The notes under the pieces: generated by a model | What the model was told of the DNA's origin: nothing | Seen by the model: the letters and a program-made list of their open reading frames with translations, nothing else | Database searches by the model: none | In this document: positions 52,218-61,436 of the stretch, one piece after another | Numbering within the stretch: position 1 is the stretch's first letter | Layout of the letters: every line of letters begins with the position of its first letter | Translations under genes and position numbers: made by a program | Assembly (NCBI GenBank): GCA_964463965.1 | Contig: CAYXED010000005.1 | Coordinates: forward strand, 1-64,000 | Direction: 5' to 3' | Length of the DNA stretch: 64,000 bases | Source of the DNA: UBA2166 sp964463965 | GTDB lineage: Bacteria; Nitrospirota; Nitrospiria; Nitrospirales; UBA2166

Positions 52218-54452
52218 ATGTCGACCAACCCTGATATCATTTACACAAAAGTAGACGAAGCTCCTGAACTCGCAAGCGGGTCTTTTCTTTCAATTATTCA
52301 GGCTTTTGCCAGTGTTGCAGGTGTTAATGTTGGAACCAAAGACATCTCACTAGCTGGTAGAATTATCTCGCAATTTCCTGAAGAACTGACAGATGCACAA
52401 CGACAGCCAGATGACTTGGCATTGCTCGGTGAGTTGGTTATGAAGCGAGAAGCTAATGTTATCAAGCTTCCCAATATTAGTGCATCAATTCCTCAGATCA
52501 AAGACGCCGTAAAAGAATTGCAGTCTTTGGGATATGCAATTCCTGATTACCCTGAAGACCCAAAGAATGAAGAAGAAAAAGCTATTAAGGCAAAGTTTGA
52601 TAAGGTCAAAGGGAGTGCAGTCAACCCTGTATTAAGACAAGGCAATTCTGATAGGCGAGCTTCTACGTCTGTTAAGAACTATGCAAAGAGTAATCCTCAC
52701 AAAATGGGGCAGTGGGAGAAAACCTCGAAAACCAATGTTGCAAATATGGGGAGTGGAGATTTTCGCTCAAATGAAAAGTCTACCACCATTACCGAACAGA
52801 CGGCTGGTAATGGGAGGATTGAATTTGTGGGGTCTGATGGGAATACCACTATTCTTAAAGACAGCATCAAGATGGATGTTGGAGATGTTGTTGATGCCAC
52901 AAAAATGAGTGTAAAGGCACTACGTGCTTTTTTGGAGGAATCAACTGCCGAAGCTAAAAAACAAGGTGTTTTGTTGTCGTTGCATATGAAGGCCACGATG
53001 ATGAAGGTTTCTGATCCCATAATTTTTGGACATGGCGTGACCGTATATTTTTCAGATGTTTTTGGAAAACACAACGCAGTGTTTAAAGAATTGGGAGTAA
53101 ACCCCAATAATGGTCTGGGCGATGTTTATGCAAAAATTAAAAGTTTGCCTGATGCTAAGCAAAAAGAAATTGAAGAAGATATTCAGGCATGTATGAAAAG
53201 TCGTCCGGATTTGGCGATGGTTGATTCTGATAGAGGCATTACAAACCTTCATGTACCGAGTGATGTTATTATTGATGCTTCTATGGCGGCCTCAATTCGT
53301 ACTTCTGGAAGAATGTGGGGTCCTGATGGTAAAGAGCACGATACTTTAGCAATGATCCCAGATGGTAGTTATGCCGGTGTTTATCAGGCAGCTATTAGTT
53401 TTTGTAGAGAAAATGGAGCCTTTGATCCTACTACAATGGGCACTGTCCCCAATGTCGGGCTGATGGCGCAAAAAGCAGAGGAGTATGGGTCACACGACAA
53501 AACGTTTGAAGCACCAGGAAGTGGGGTAATTCGCCTGACTGATGGTGCGGGTAATACACTACATGAGCAGAATGTTGATACAGGGGACATATTCCGAAGT
53601 TGTATTGTCAAAGATATTCCAATTCAAGACTGGGTTAAGTTGGCCGTCAATCGATGTAGATTGTCGTCGATGCCCGTTGTGTTCTGGTTAGATGAAAATA
53701 GAGCACATGACGCCCAGATTATTAAAAAACTGAATGTTTATCTCAAAGATCATGACACTAATGGCTTGGATATTCAGACCATGGCGCCACAAAAGGCTAT
53801 GGAACATTCATTGAAGCGCGCAAAGTCTGGTCAGAACACAATCGCTGCTACTGGTAATGTGCTTCGTGATTATTTAACGGACCTCTTCCCGATTTTGGAA
53901 CTAGGGACTAGCGCAAAAATGTTGTCAATTGTGCCGCTCATTGCAGGAGGAGGGCTTTTTGAAACTGGAGCAGGAGGATCAGCGCCAAAACATGTCCAGC
54001 AGTTTGTAAAAGAGGGGCATTTGCGCTGGGAATCGCTTGGGGAATTTTTGGCTCTTTCAGAATCATTTGCTCACCTCAGTAGAACGACGAAAAACCCTAA
54101 AGCGCAAGTTCTTGCTGAAACCTTGGATAGGGCTACTGGAAAACTTATGGAAAATAAAAAGTCGCCTGGTCGTGTGCTAGGCCAACTTGATAATGCTGGA
54201 ACTCATGTGTATGAGGCGTTGTATTGGGCACAGGAGCTGGCTGCACAAAGTGATGATAAGGGTTTGAAGGAGAAATTTTCTCCAGTAGCCAAAGAACTTG
54301 AAGATAAATTAGATGTAATTCTTGAAGAGTTAAATGCTTCGAAAGGCAAATCGATAGATCTTGGAGGATATTATCGCCCGGATCCAGCAAAGGTCAGCGC
54401 TGCGATGAGACCAAGTAAAACATTCAACAAAATAGTCGAAAGCATTAACTAA
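52218..54452 (+). CDS. icd: Monomeric NADP-dependent isocitrate dehydrogenase
   Basis: The 744-residue product has the length of the monomeric class (about 740). The start IIYTKVDEAPELASGSFLSI, the substrate loop QGNSDRRASTSVKNYAKSNP and GGGLFETGAGGSAPKHVQQF are diagnostic. In an rTCA organism it carboxylates 2-oxoglutarate with NADPH; green sulfur bacteria use the same class. Located between aconitase and sucC in the operon, with a 71-base AT-rich gap ahead and GGTGGAG upstream of the ATG. Confidence 0.97.
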   Translation: MSTNPDIIYTKVDEAPELASGSFLSIIQAFASVAGVNVGTKDISLAGRIISQFPEELTDAQRQPDDLALLGELVMKREANVIKLPNISASIPQIKDAVKELQSLGYAIPDYPEDPKNEEEKAIKAKFDKVKGSAVNPVLRQGNSDRRASTSVKNYAKSNPHKMGQWEKTSKTNVANMGSGDFRSNEKSTTITEQTAGNGRIEFVGSDGNTTILKDSIKMDVGDVVDATKMSVKALRAFLEESTAEAKKQGVLLSLHMKATMMKVSDPIIFGHGVTVYFSDVFGKHNAVFKELGVNPNNGLGDVYAKIKSLPDAKQKEIEEDIQACMKSRPDLAMVDSDRGITNLHVPSDVIIDASMAASIRTSGRMWGPDGKEHDTLAMIPDGSYAGVYQAAISFCRENGAFDPTTMGTVPNVGLMAQKAEEYGSHDKTFEAPGSGVIRLTDGAGNTLHEQNVDTGDIFRSCIVKDIPIQDWVKLAVNRCRLSSMPVVFWLDENRAHDAQIIKKLNVYLKDHDTNGLDIQTMAPQKAMEHSLKRAKSGQNTIAATGNVLRDYLTDLFPILELGTSAKMLSIVPLIAGGGLFETGAGGSAPKHVQQFVKEGHLRWESLGEFLALSESFAHLSRTTKNPKAQVLAETLDRATGKLMENKKSPGRVLGQLDNAGTHVYEALYWAQELAAQSDDKGLKEKFSPVAKELEDKLDVILEELNASKGKSIDLGGYYRPDPAKVSAAMRPSKTFNKIVESIN

Positions 54453-54460
54453 TTGGTTCC

Positions 54461-54475
54461 CACTTAAATTAAGTG
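54461..54475. promoter_or_regulatory. 15-base perfect palindrome upstream of sucC
   Basis: CACTTAA and TTAAGTG flank a single central A. It lies 31 bases ahead of the sucC ATG in the short gap after icd. It could be an operator half-site pair; no second copy was noticed. Confidence 0.2.
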
Positions 54476-54506
54476 ATATCAAGTATCTGGTATTAATGGA
54501 GTAGAC

Positions 54507-55703
54507 ATGAACGTCCATGAATTTCAAGCAAAGCAATTGTTGTCTCGTTACGGGGTGGAAGTTCCAAGAGGGAAGGCCGTGACTACGGAAGAGGCAGCGA
54601 AAAACTGGGCATCTGAATTAGGTAGCTCAATTTATGCGGTTAAGGCGCAGATTCATGCAGGTGGGCGTGGGCTAGCTGGTGGCGTAAAGTTGACCAAAAA
54701 AGAGAAAGAGGTTGGTGCGCTGGCAAAATCATTGCTTGGCATGAATTTAGTAACTCACCAAACGGGAGCAGAAGGCCAAAAAGTTCGTAAAGTGCTGATT
54801 GAAGAAGGGGTGGCTATTAAAAAGGAATTGTACCTTAGCCTTCTTATCGATCGGCGTACTGGACGACCAGTTTTCGTCGCGTGTTCTGAGGGTGGTACAG
54901 AAATTGAAGACTTAGCGAAAACAAAACCACACCTGATTCGTAAAGAATATATCGATCCATCGGTTGGTCTTCAGCAGTTTCATGGGCGCAATCTTTTGCT
55001 CAGTCTTGGTATTCATGTGATGGGCCAGCAGGTTGCGAAGTCGTTTATGGCACTTCTCAATAACCTTTATCGGTTTTTCATGGAAAAAGATGCTTCTCAG
55101 GTCGAGATCAACCCTCTGGTGATTACTGAAAACCAGAAGGTTATTGCACTCGATGCAAAAGTAATTTTTGATGACAACGCTATCGCACGGCATGCTGATG
55201 TTATGAAACTTCGCGATAGACACGAAGAAGAAAAGCTTGAAATTGAAGCATCAGAATATGGCCTTAATTATGTAAAACTTGATGGTACCATCGGCTGTAT
55301 GGTCAATGGTGCGGGTTTGGCTATGGCAACAATGGATCTTGTTAAGTTGGCTGGAGGTGAACCGGCTAACTTTCTTGATGTGGGAGGGGGCGCCTCTCAA
55401 GAGACAGTAAAGGCAGCGTTTAAAATTCTCCTTAAGGATAAGAAAGTCAAAGGAATTTTTGTAAATATCTTTGGCGGGATTGTGCGATGTGAACGAATTG
55501 CTGGAGGGATTATTGCAGCGGCCGAGGAAATGCACGTACGTGTACCCATTGTAGTACGACTGCAAGGTACAAATGCGGAATTGGGAAGAAAGTTGCTGAA
55601 CGATTCTGGGCTGAAGCTAAAGGCTACGACAGATCTTTGGGAGGGGGCACAATCGGTGGTTGAGTTAACGGCAGGTCCTTCAAAGAAAGGGCGTGTTTCA
55701 TGA
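54507..55703 (+). CDS. sucC: Succinyl-CoA synthetase beta subunit
   Basis: The 398-residue ATP-grasp protein: NVHEFQAKQLLSRYGVEVPR, VKAQIHAGGRGLAGGVKL, VEINPLVITENQKVIALDAK, GAGLAMATMDLVKLAGGEPA, VNIFGGIVRCERIA. With SucD it interconverts succinate and succinyl-CoA; in the reductive cycle it makes succinyl-CoA. Overlaps sucD by 4 bases. Confidence 0.98.
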   Translation: MNVHEFQAKQLLSRYGVEVPRGKAVTTEEAAKNWASELGSSIYAVKAQIHAGGRGLAGGVKLTKKEKEVGALAKSLLGMNLVTHQTGAEGQKVRKVLIEEGVAIKKELYLSLLIDRRTGRPVFVACSEGGTEIEDLAKTKPHLIRKEYIDPSVGLQQFHGRNLLLSLGIHVMGQQVAKSFMALLNNLYRFFMEKDASQVEINPLVITENQKVIALDAKVIFDDNAIARHADVMKLRDRHEEEKLEIEASEYGLNYVKLDGTIGCMVNGAGLAMATMDLVKLAGGEPANFLDVGGGASQETVKAAFKILLKDKKVKGIFVNIFGGIVRCERIAGGIIAAAEEMHVRVPIVVRLQGTNAELGRKLLNDSGLKLKATTDLWEGAQSVVELTAGPSKKGRVS

Positions 55704-56578
55704 GTATTTTGGTCAATAAATCTACTAAAGTTGTTGTACAAGGTATCACTGGAAAAGAGGGAGGGTTTCATGCAACGCAATGTAGGGAGTATGGAACTCA
55801 GATTGTTGCTGGGGTAACGCCGGGCAAAGGAGGAAAGAAGTTCGAGGGCGTGCCAGTGTTCGATACCATGCAAGAAGCGGTGAGAGAAACCAAAGCGGAT
55901 ACGTCGCTCATTTTTGTACCTGCGCCTTTTTGTGCCGATGCTATTTATGAAGCAGCGGCAAGTGGGGTGAAGCTAATCGTGTGCATTACCGAAGGGATTC
56001 CTGTGAATGACATGGTAGGAGTCAAGCGGTCGTTGATTGGGACGGATATTCGACTTATTGGGCCAAATTGCCCTGGAATTATAACCGTAGGAGAGGCGAA
56101 AATTGGAATCATGCCGGGGTTCATTCATAAAAAGGGACGCGTTGGGGTGATTTCACGGAGTGGTACCTTAACCTATGAGGTGGTCAAGCAGTTGACGGAT
56201 GAAGGCCTAGGACAGACCACATGTGTTGGTATAGGAGGGGACCCTGTTGGTGGAATGAACTTTGTTGATGTACTTGATTTATTTGAGCAGGATCCCAAAA
56301 CCGAAGGGGTCGTGATGATTGGTGAAATTGGGGGTGATGCTGAAGTTCAAGCTGCAGAATTCATTAAGAAAAAAATGAAAAAACCTGTTGTTTCCTTTAT
56401 TGCCGGTATTACTGCTCCTCCTGGTCGGAGGATGGGTCATGCGGGAGCGATTGTGACTGGTGGTGGAGAGACAGCAGCTGAGAAAATGAAGGTCCTGAAG
56501 TCAGCTGGCGCTTATGTTGTTGATAATCCGGCGCAAATGGGTTCACGAATGACTCAGGCACTCAGTTCTAATAAGTAG
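55700..56578 (+). CDS. sucD: Succinyl-CoA synthetase alpha subunit
   Basis: The 292-residue product: the CoA-binding QGITGKEGGFHATQCREYGT, IGPNCPGIITVGEAKIGIM, SRSGTLTYEVV, and the phosphohistidine motif RRMGHAGAI with H247. It is the last gene of the aclB-aclA-acn-icd-sucC-sucD run. The other steps of the reductive cycle (2-oxoglutarate synthase, fumarate reductase, malate dehydrogenase) are not in this window. Confidence 0.98.
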   Translation: MSILVNKSTKVVVQGITGKEGGFHATQCREYGTQIVAGVTPGKGGKKFEGVPVFDTMQEAVRETKADTSLIFVPAPFCADAIYEAAASGVKLIVCITEGIPVNDMVGVKRSLIGTDIRLIGPNCPGIITVGEAKIGIMPGFIHKKGRVGVISRSGTLTYEVVKQLTDEGLGQTTCVGIGGDPVGGMNFVDVLDLFEQDPKTEGVVMIGEIGGDAEVQAAEFIKKKMKKPVVSFIAGITAPPGRRMGHAGAIVTGGGETAAEKMKVLKSAGAYVVDNPAQMGSRMTQALSSNK

Positions 56579-56628
56579 TCCACTTCTCAGATCAATTATT
56601 CTATGATTTTCCGTCTCTGACCGGTTTT

Positions 56629-56826
56629 TCAGGTTGTGGGGTATTTTTCTTCTGGAATAAAACATCTCTCAGGTGTATCTGTTATTTTTCCCCATTGAAA
56701 CGTATTGCAAATTCCGCATCGTGCTTGGCAGGGTCCTTGATAGCCAGGCATGCCATCCGTCATTGTGTAGTGATTGCGTTCCTTTTCACAAACGGTGCAA
56801 TATAACTTGAAGGTCTCGTGCATCAT
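56629..56826 (-). CDS. Small zinc-ribbon protein, 65 residues
   Basis: Two C-x2-C knuckles (YCTVC and RCGIC, with one further Cys before the second) suggest a zinc ribbon; the protein is otherwise polar. The product starts at one of two adjacent ATGs (56826, 56823). It converges with sucD and lies downstream of metG on the same strand. Family unknown; coding potential is supported by the paired cysteines only. Confidence 0.55.
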   Translation of the reverse strand: MMHETFKLYCTVCEKERNHYTMTDGMPGYQGPCQARCGICNTFQWGKITDTPERCFIPEEKYPTT

Positions 56827-56907
56827 TTCAACTTTTTCTCAGATGAGCAACCATCAATAGTGTCTAGGGAACAGGTCGTCGAAACAGAATGTTTTCGAAG
56901 GTGTACA

Positions 56908-58827
56908 TTATTTGACCTTTGTGCCAGGGTTTACGTCTTCTGTTATCGATAACAGACCTTCTACTTCTTTGTCTCCAGCTGCTAATACCATCCCTTGTGA
57001 CTCTATTCCCATGAGTTTTACAGGTTTGAGGTTGGCAACGATTACTACAAGTTTTCCGATGATTGTGTCTGGGGGGTATCGCATTGCTATACCAGACACG
57101 ATTTGGCGTGTTTCAGTGCCGATATCAACTTCGAGTTTCAGGAGCTTTTTTGATTTTGGCACAGCTTCCGCAGTGATTATTCTCCCTGTTTTTAATTCAA
57201 TTTTCGAAAAGTCTTCTATGCCTATCTCCACTGTGGTCTCTTGTGGTATTAGTTTTTCTGTTGGTTCTTGATCTTGTGATTTAGGATCAACTTCTATTTT
57301 CGGAAACAATGGATGCCCTTTCTCAATTTTAACACCAGGTGGAAACATGCCCCATTGAGTATTTTTAAGGAGGGGGTTAGAAAAATCAATTGTTATTCCA
57401 AGCTGACGTGCCATAGCACTCGCAGTATTCGGAATAAATGGGTAGAGGAAGATAGCGAGCCAATAAAGAATTTCCATTTGGGTATATAGAACGTTATTCA
57501 GGAAGGGCTTCTTTGATGGATCTTTTGCAAGCTTCCATGGGGAAGACTGTTCGATGTATTGGTTCCCAAGTTCAACAAGGCGCCATATTTCTTCTATAGA
57601 GCGGTGAAATTCCAATGCTTGCAGACGCGGCTCAATACGAGTTTTTAAATTGGTAGTGACTTCTTGAATTTCTCGTTCTAGCTCCCTATCCATTGTGGGT
57701 TCTGGGGAAGGGACAACACCTTTTGAAAATCGCTCAACCATTGTGAGGCTTCGATTTAAAAGGTTTCCAATGTCATTGGCTAGTTCGCTATTAGTTCGTT
57801 GAATTATTGCCGATTGAGAAAAGTCACCATCTTGACCAAAGGGGACTTCTCTCAATAGAAAGTAGCGAAAGGGGTCGACTCCTAGCTCTTGTATTACCTC
57901 ATGAGGATCAACAACATTGCCACGGCTTTTCGACATTTTTTCTCCATTAACAGTCCACCATCCGTGTGCAAAAATCATTCTTGGCATATCTAGCCCTATT
58001 GCGTGTAACATCGTTGTCCAATACACACAATGGGTTGTCAAAATGTCTTTTCCAACAAGGTGTACGCTGGCCGGCCACCACGTTGTAAAATTTTCTTTAT
58101 CGGTCAAGTACCCTGTCGATGAAATGTAGTTAACGAGTGCATCAAACCATACGTAGGTCACGTAATGTTCAGCAAATGGCAGTGGAATTCCCCAACTGAG
58201 ACGGCTTTTGGGGCGTGAAATGCATAGATCGCCTAAGGGTTTTTGTAAAAACCCAAGTACTTCATTCCTGCGGCTTTCAGGTAGGATAAATCGAGGGTTT
58301 GTATGTATGTAATCAATGAGCCAGTTTTGATGTTGACTCATACGAAAGAAATAGTTTTTTTCTTGAATTTGTTCGACGGGACGAAGGCAGTCTGGGCAGT
58401 TCTTGTCTATGAGGTCCTTCTCCGTCCAAAAACGTTCGTCAAATAGACAGTACCAACCTTCATATGTGTGCTCATATAATGAATCATTGTCAAACAGGGT
58501 TTTTAATATTTTTTGAACAACCGTCGTGTGGCGGGGTTCTGTGGTACGAATAAAATCATCATTGGAAATTGAAAGTGTCTCCCACAGTTTTTGGAAACGA
58601 GTAACGATTTTGTCCGTATAATCTTTTGGGGCTAGGTTTTGTTTTTCAGCTGCTTGCTGAACCTTCTGTCCATGTTCATCGGTTCCGGTCAGGAAAAAAA
58701 CCTTTGATCCGGTTAATCGGTGGTATCTCGAGAGTACATCGGCAGCAATAGTTGTATACGCATGACCAATGTGGGGAATGTCATTCACATAGTAGATTGG
58801 GGTTGTGATATAGAATGAGGTTTTCAT
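56908..58827 (-). CDS. metG: Methionyl-tRNA synthetase with C-terminal tRNA-binding domain
   Basis: The 639-residue product has the class I signature TTPIYYVNDIPHIGHAYTT, the zinc-knob remnant NCPDCLRP (a single C-x2-C), the KMSKS loop GEKMSKSRGNVVDPHEV and a C-terminal EMAP/Trbp111-like domain (IELKTGRIITAEAVPKSKKL, LVVIVANLKPVKLMGIESQG) that dimerises and binds tRNA. ATGA overlap with the upstream holB-like gene. Confidence 0.97.
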   Translation of the reverse strand: MKTSFYITTPIYYVNDIPHIGHAYTTIAADVLSRYHRLTGSKVFFLTGTDEHGQKVQQAAEKQNLAPKDYTDKIVTRFQKLWETLSISNDDFIRTTEPRHTTVVQKILKTLFDNDSLYEHTYEGWYCLFDERFWTEKDLIDKNCPDCLRPVEQIQEKNYFFRMSQHQNWLIDYIHTNPRFILPESRRNEVLGFLQKPLGDLCISRPKSRLSWGIPLPFAEHYVTYVWFDALVNYISSTGYLTDKENFTTWWPASVHLVGKDILTTHCVYWTTMLHAIGLDMPRMIFAHGWWTVNGEKMSKSRGNVVDPHEVIQELGVDPFRYFLLREVPFGQDGDFSQSAIIQRTNSELANDIGNLLNRSLTMVERFSKGVVPSPEPTMDRELEREIQEVTTNLKTRIEPRLQALEFHRSIEEIWRLVELGNQYIEQSSPWKLAKDPSKKPFLNNVLYTQMEILYWLAIFLYPFIPNTASAMARQLGITIDFSNPLLKNTQWGMFPPGVKIEKGHPLFPKIEVDPKSQDQEPTEKLIPQETTVEIGIEDFSKIELKTGRIITAEAVPKSKKLLKLEVDIGTETRQIVSGIAMRYPPDTIIGKLVVIVANLKPVKLMGIESQGMVLAAGDKEVEGLLSITEDVNPGTKVK

Positions 58828-59912
58828 GATATTGTTTTTGTAGAGAATACATTGTAGAGCCTAAGCAGAAACATTTCCATTTGTAGGGTTGGGTTGAGAT
58901 TTCTGCGAAGGTTCTGATGGGTGACTTCAATATTTTTCAATAAGTTAATTATGGCCGAAGGTGTGCATTGGTTTCCGGCTTGTGTTAGCTCTTTGAGTCG
59001 ATCGTAGTTCATGATGCGCTCTGTCTTTTTTGAAACTTGAAGAATGAGAATGTCCCTCAGCCAATGTGAGAGCCAGGTGAGTGCGGCTGCGGCCCGTTTC
59101 GATTTTCCAAATCGAAATTTTTCTCCACCAGAGAGTGCCTCAGAATCTGTGAGTGGAGTGTTTTCGCTAAGAAGCACTTCAGAGGCGGCAAACAGGTGAG
59201 CTATCCCTCCATGCATGAATGAGTCAAGGCCGATGGTTGTGATGATGTGATCCCGCGCTTCAAGCATTTCATCAGGGTTGATGGATAATGCTTTTCCAAT
59301 TCTTCCTTGGGAGAGTTGGGAAACAAACCGCGCTCTTTCTCGAGTGTTTTGTCGAGCTTCAAGGGCCATCTGGATTTCGATTGCAGATAATGGGGCAAAC
59401 CAGAGCTTTTGACAACGAGAGAGGATTGTTGGGGCAAGGGACTGTGGTTTATCACTGATGAGGATTATTATGCTATGCAGTGGGGGCTCCTCAAGGGTTT
59501 TGAGAAAGGCATTTTGTGCATTTCTGTTCATGAGATGGGCATCGTCGATGATACAAACTTTGTAACCTCCAGTAAATGAACGCAACCGGAGCATACCTTC
59601 CACGTCTCCTCTAATTTGGTCGACCTTGATCTCATCGCTTTTGGCGTCTGCCTCTCTATTAGGTGCAATGTGATGTACATCTGGATGAATAGATTGCTCT
59701 ACTTCTTCACATGTCCGACATGCTCCACAGGCATCTGATTTGTGTTGAGGAGATTCGCAATTTATCGCCTGCGCAAACATTTTAGCGATCAATCCTTTCC
59801 CAATACTTGAGTTTCCAGAAAACAAGTGTGCATGGCCAAATCGTTCTTTACAAACCATAGACTGGAGGATCTGCTTTTGACGATCGTGGCCTATTACTTG
59901 ATTGAAGGGCAT
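58824..59912 (-). CDS. holB: DNA polymerase III delta-prime subunit
   Basis: The 362-residue AAA+ clamp-loader protein has an N-terminal FNQVIGHDRQKQILQSM, a P-loop lacking the final Ser/Thr (GNSSIGKG), as expected for the non-hydrolysing delta-prime subunit, a zinc module (CESPQHKSDACGACRTC), DDAHLMNRNAQNAFLKTLEE and the SRC motif (LSRCQ). It lies in the conserved tmk-holB-metG order, 6 bases after tmk. Confidence 0.93.
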   Translation of the reverse strand: MPFNQVIGHDRQKQILQSMVCKERFGHAHLFSGNSSIGKGLIAKMFAQAINCESPQHKSDACGACRTCEEVEQSIHPDVHHIAPNREADAKSDEIKVDQIRGDVEGMLRLRSFTGGYKVCIIDDAHLMNRNAQNAFLKTLEEPPLHSIIILISDKPQSLAPTILSRCQKLWFAPLSAIEIQMALEARQNTRERARFVSQLSQGRIGKALSINPDEMLEARDHIITTIGLDSFMHGGIAHLFAASEVLLSENTPLTDSEALSGGEKFRFGKSKRAAAALTWLSHWLRDILILQVSKKTERIMNYDRLKELTQAGNQCTPSAIINLLKNIEVTHQNLRRNLNPTLQMEMFLLRLYNVFSTKTIS

Positions 59913-59918
59913 GATGCT

Positions 59919-60563
59919 TTATAGGTAGGCCTTCATAAATCTTTTCGCCTGACGTTGTATAGCAGCTTCCACTTTATCTGGAGGCTGTTTCGCGTCGATA
60001 ATTCTGATTCGATTTGGTTCCGATCGTGCCAGTGTACGGTACCCAGATCTCACCCGACGATGGAAATGTAACTCCTCACGATCAAGGCGGTTCATTGACG
60101 ATCGAGTACGACATCGCTCAAGACCAATTTCTGGAGGTTGGTCAAGAAGTAATGTCAGTGAGGGCATTAAGTCTTCGGTTGCAAACCGGTTCATGGTGGC
60201 AATCAATTTTGCGTTTAGTTGACGTCCAAAGGCTTGATAGGCCATGGTTGCATCGGAATGACGATCTGAGATAACTATTTTCCCTTTTTCGATAGCAGGT
60301 TTGACAACGTCTGCAATATGTTGTGCTCGATCTGCAAGATACAGAAATAATTCACATCGTGAATTGATGGGGGCGCTGTTATTTTTGAGAAGAATGGATC
60401 GAATAGTTAGGCCTGCTGCTGTTCCGCCTGGCTCTTTTGTTTCTAGAACAGCGTAGCCTGCCGATCTGAAATATCGAGCCAAACGTGGAAGTTGAGTTGT
60501 TTTGCCGCTTCCTTCACCACCTTCGAGTGTGATGAAGGCTCCAAGGTGCCGCTTCATTTGCAT
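59919..60563 (-). CDS. tmk: Thymidylate kinase
   Basis: The 214-residue product shows the P-loop TLEGGEGSGKTTQLPRLARY, KEPGGTAAGLTIRSILL, the DRH motif in VISDRHSDATMAYQ and LLDQPPEIGLER. It phosphorylates dTMP to dTDP. The start is one of ATG 60563 or 60557; no Shine-Dalgarno is visible, and the promoter at 60573-60601 predicts an almost leaderless message. First gene of the tmk-holB-metG operon. Confidence 0.96.
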   Translation of the reverse strand: MQMKRHLGAFITLEGGEGSGKTTQLPRLARYFRSAGYAVLETKEPGGTAAGLTIRSILLKNNSAPINSRCELFLYLADRAQHIADVVKPAIEKGKIVISDRHSDATMAYQAFGRQLNAKLIATMNRFATEDLMPSLTLLLDQPPEIGLERCRTRSSMNRLDREELHFHRRVRSGYRTLARSEPNRIRIIDAKQPPDKVEAAIQRQAKRFMKAYL

Positions 60564-60572
60564 AAGTTTGGG

Positions 60573-60601
60573 ATTATTTATAATGGATCTTGCGGTTTCA
60601 A
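60573..60601 (-). promoter_or_regulatory. Promoter of tmk with near-leaderless start
   Basis: On the minus strand TTGAAA (60601-60596), a 17-base spacer and AATAAT (60578-60573), each five of six to consensus. The expected start site near 60566 is about 3 bases before the tmk ATG at 60563. Confidence 0.5.
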
Positions 60602-60758
60602 TCCTCGCTGTAGGGTGTCGTAATCTGGCTCAATTTTACCTGCCTGTGAAGTTACACTAGCCCATGGTACGGTGAATAGCAAGAAATCATTGCGTGGTGG
60701 TTGGAAAGGCTGATATCATCCCGATCTTATTGAAAATTCATGGGAATTGACGATTACA

Positions 60759-61436
60759 ATGTTGCCGTTAAACATCGATAAGGCCAAGATCAAGCGGTAC
60801 TTTTTTACCGGTCTTCTGGTGGTGACCCCAATTTGGGGAACGTTTCTTATCCTCCAGACACTCCTGGCATTTTTGGACGGAATCTTTGGTAATATTTTTT
60901 CTGGTTTTACCGGGTGGTATATCCCTGGCATGGGTATCGTTATGCTTGTTGGAGTGGTACTCCTTGCCGGGGTTTTGACGACCAATATGGTTGGTCGTCA
61001 ATTACATCAGCGTTGGGAAATGTGGGTCAAGAGCGTACCCGTAGTCCAGGGCATTTACTCTACCCTCAAGTCTATTACCGATATGATTTCGGTACAAAAA
61101 AAAGATCAATTTCGTAAAGTTGTCATGATTCAATTTCCAAAGGACGGACACTATTGCTTTGCATTTGTGACGGGTGTTGTCCCACAAGAGATGCAGCGTA
61201 TTTCCTCCAAACCACTTATTAATGTTTATGTTCCAACTTCGCCTAACCCGACCTCTGGGTACTATCTCGTCATTCCGGAAGAAGAGGCAGTATCCCTTTC
61301 TATCAGTGTTGATGATGCGATGAAAATGATTGTATCAGGGGGGCTCTATGTGCCTCCTGAGGAAGGTGTGTCAATTATTGAAACGAAGAAAGGCGAAAGT
61401 ATCCCTTTTGGTAGTTATGAGAAGGATCGTGGCTAA
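60759..61436 (+). CDS. DUF502 family membrane protein
   Basis: This is 225 residues from ATG 60759 (TTG 60747 possible). The start KRYFFTGLLVVTPIWGTFLI with two transmembrane helices, then VPVVQGIYSTLKSITDMI and PTSPNPTSGYYLVIPEEEAV are the family signature. Function is unknown; plant homologues are membrane proteins. It overlaps glmU by 20 bases. Confidence 0.9.
   Translation: MLPLNIDKAKIKRYFFTGLLVVTPIWGTFLILQTLLAFLDGIFGNIFSGFTGWYIPGMGIVMLVGVVLLAGVLTTNMVGRQLHQRWEMWVKSVPVVQGIYSTLKSITDMISVQKKDQFRKVVMIQFPKDGHYCFAFVTGVVPQEMQRISSKPLINVYVPTSPNPTSGYYLVIPEEEAVSLSISVDDAMKMIVSGGLYVPPEEGVSIIETKKGESIPFGSYEKDRG

Noticed and set aside
49879..54452. Oxidative TCA reading of the aconitase-isocitrate dehydrogenase genes
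   Set aside because: Their position directly after complete ATP-citrate lyase genes favours the reductive direction. Reversible function cannot be excluded, but there is no citrate synthase here.
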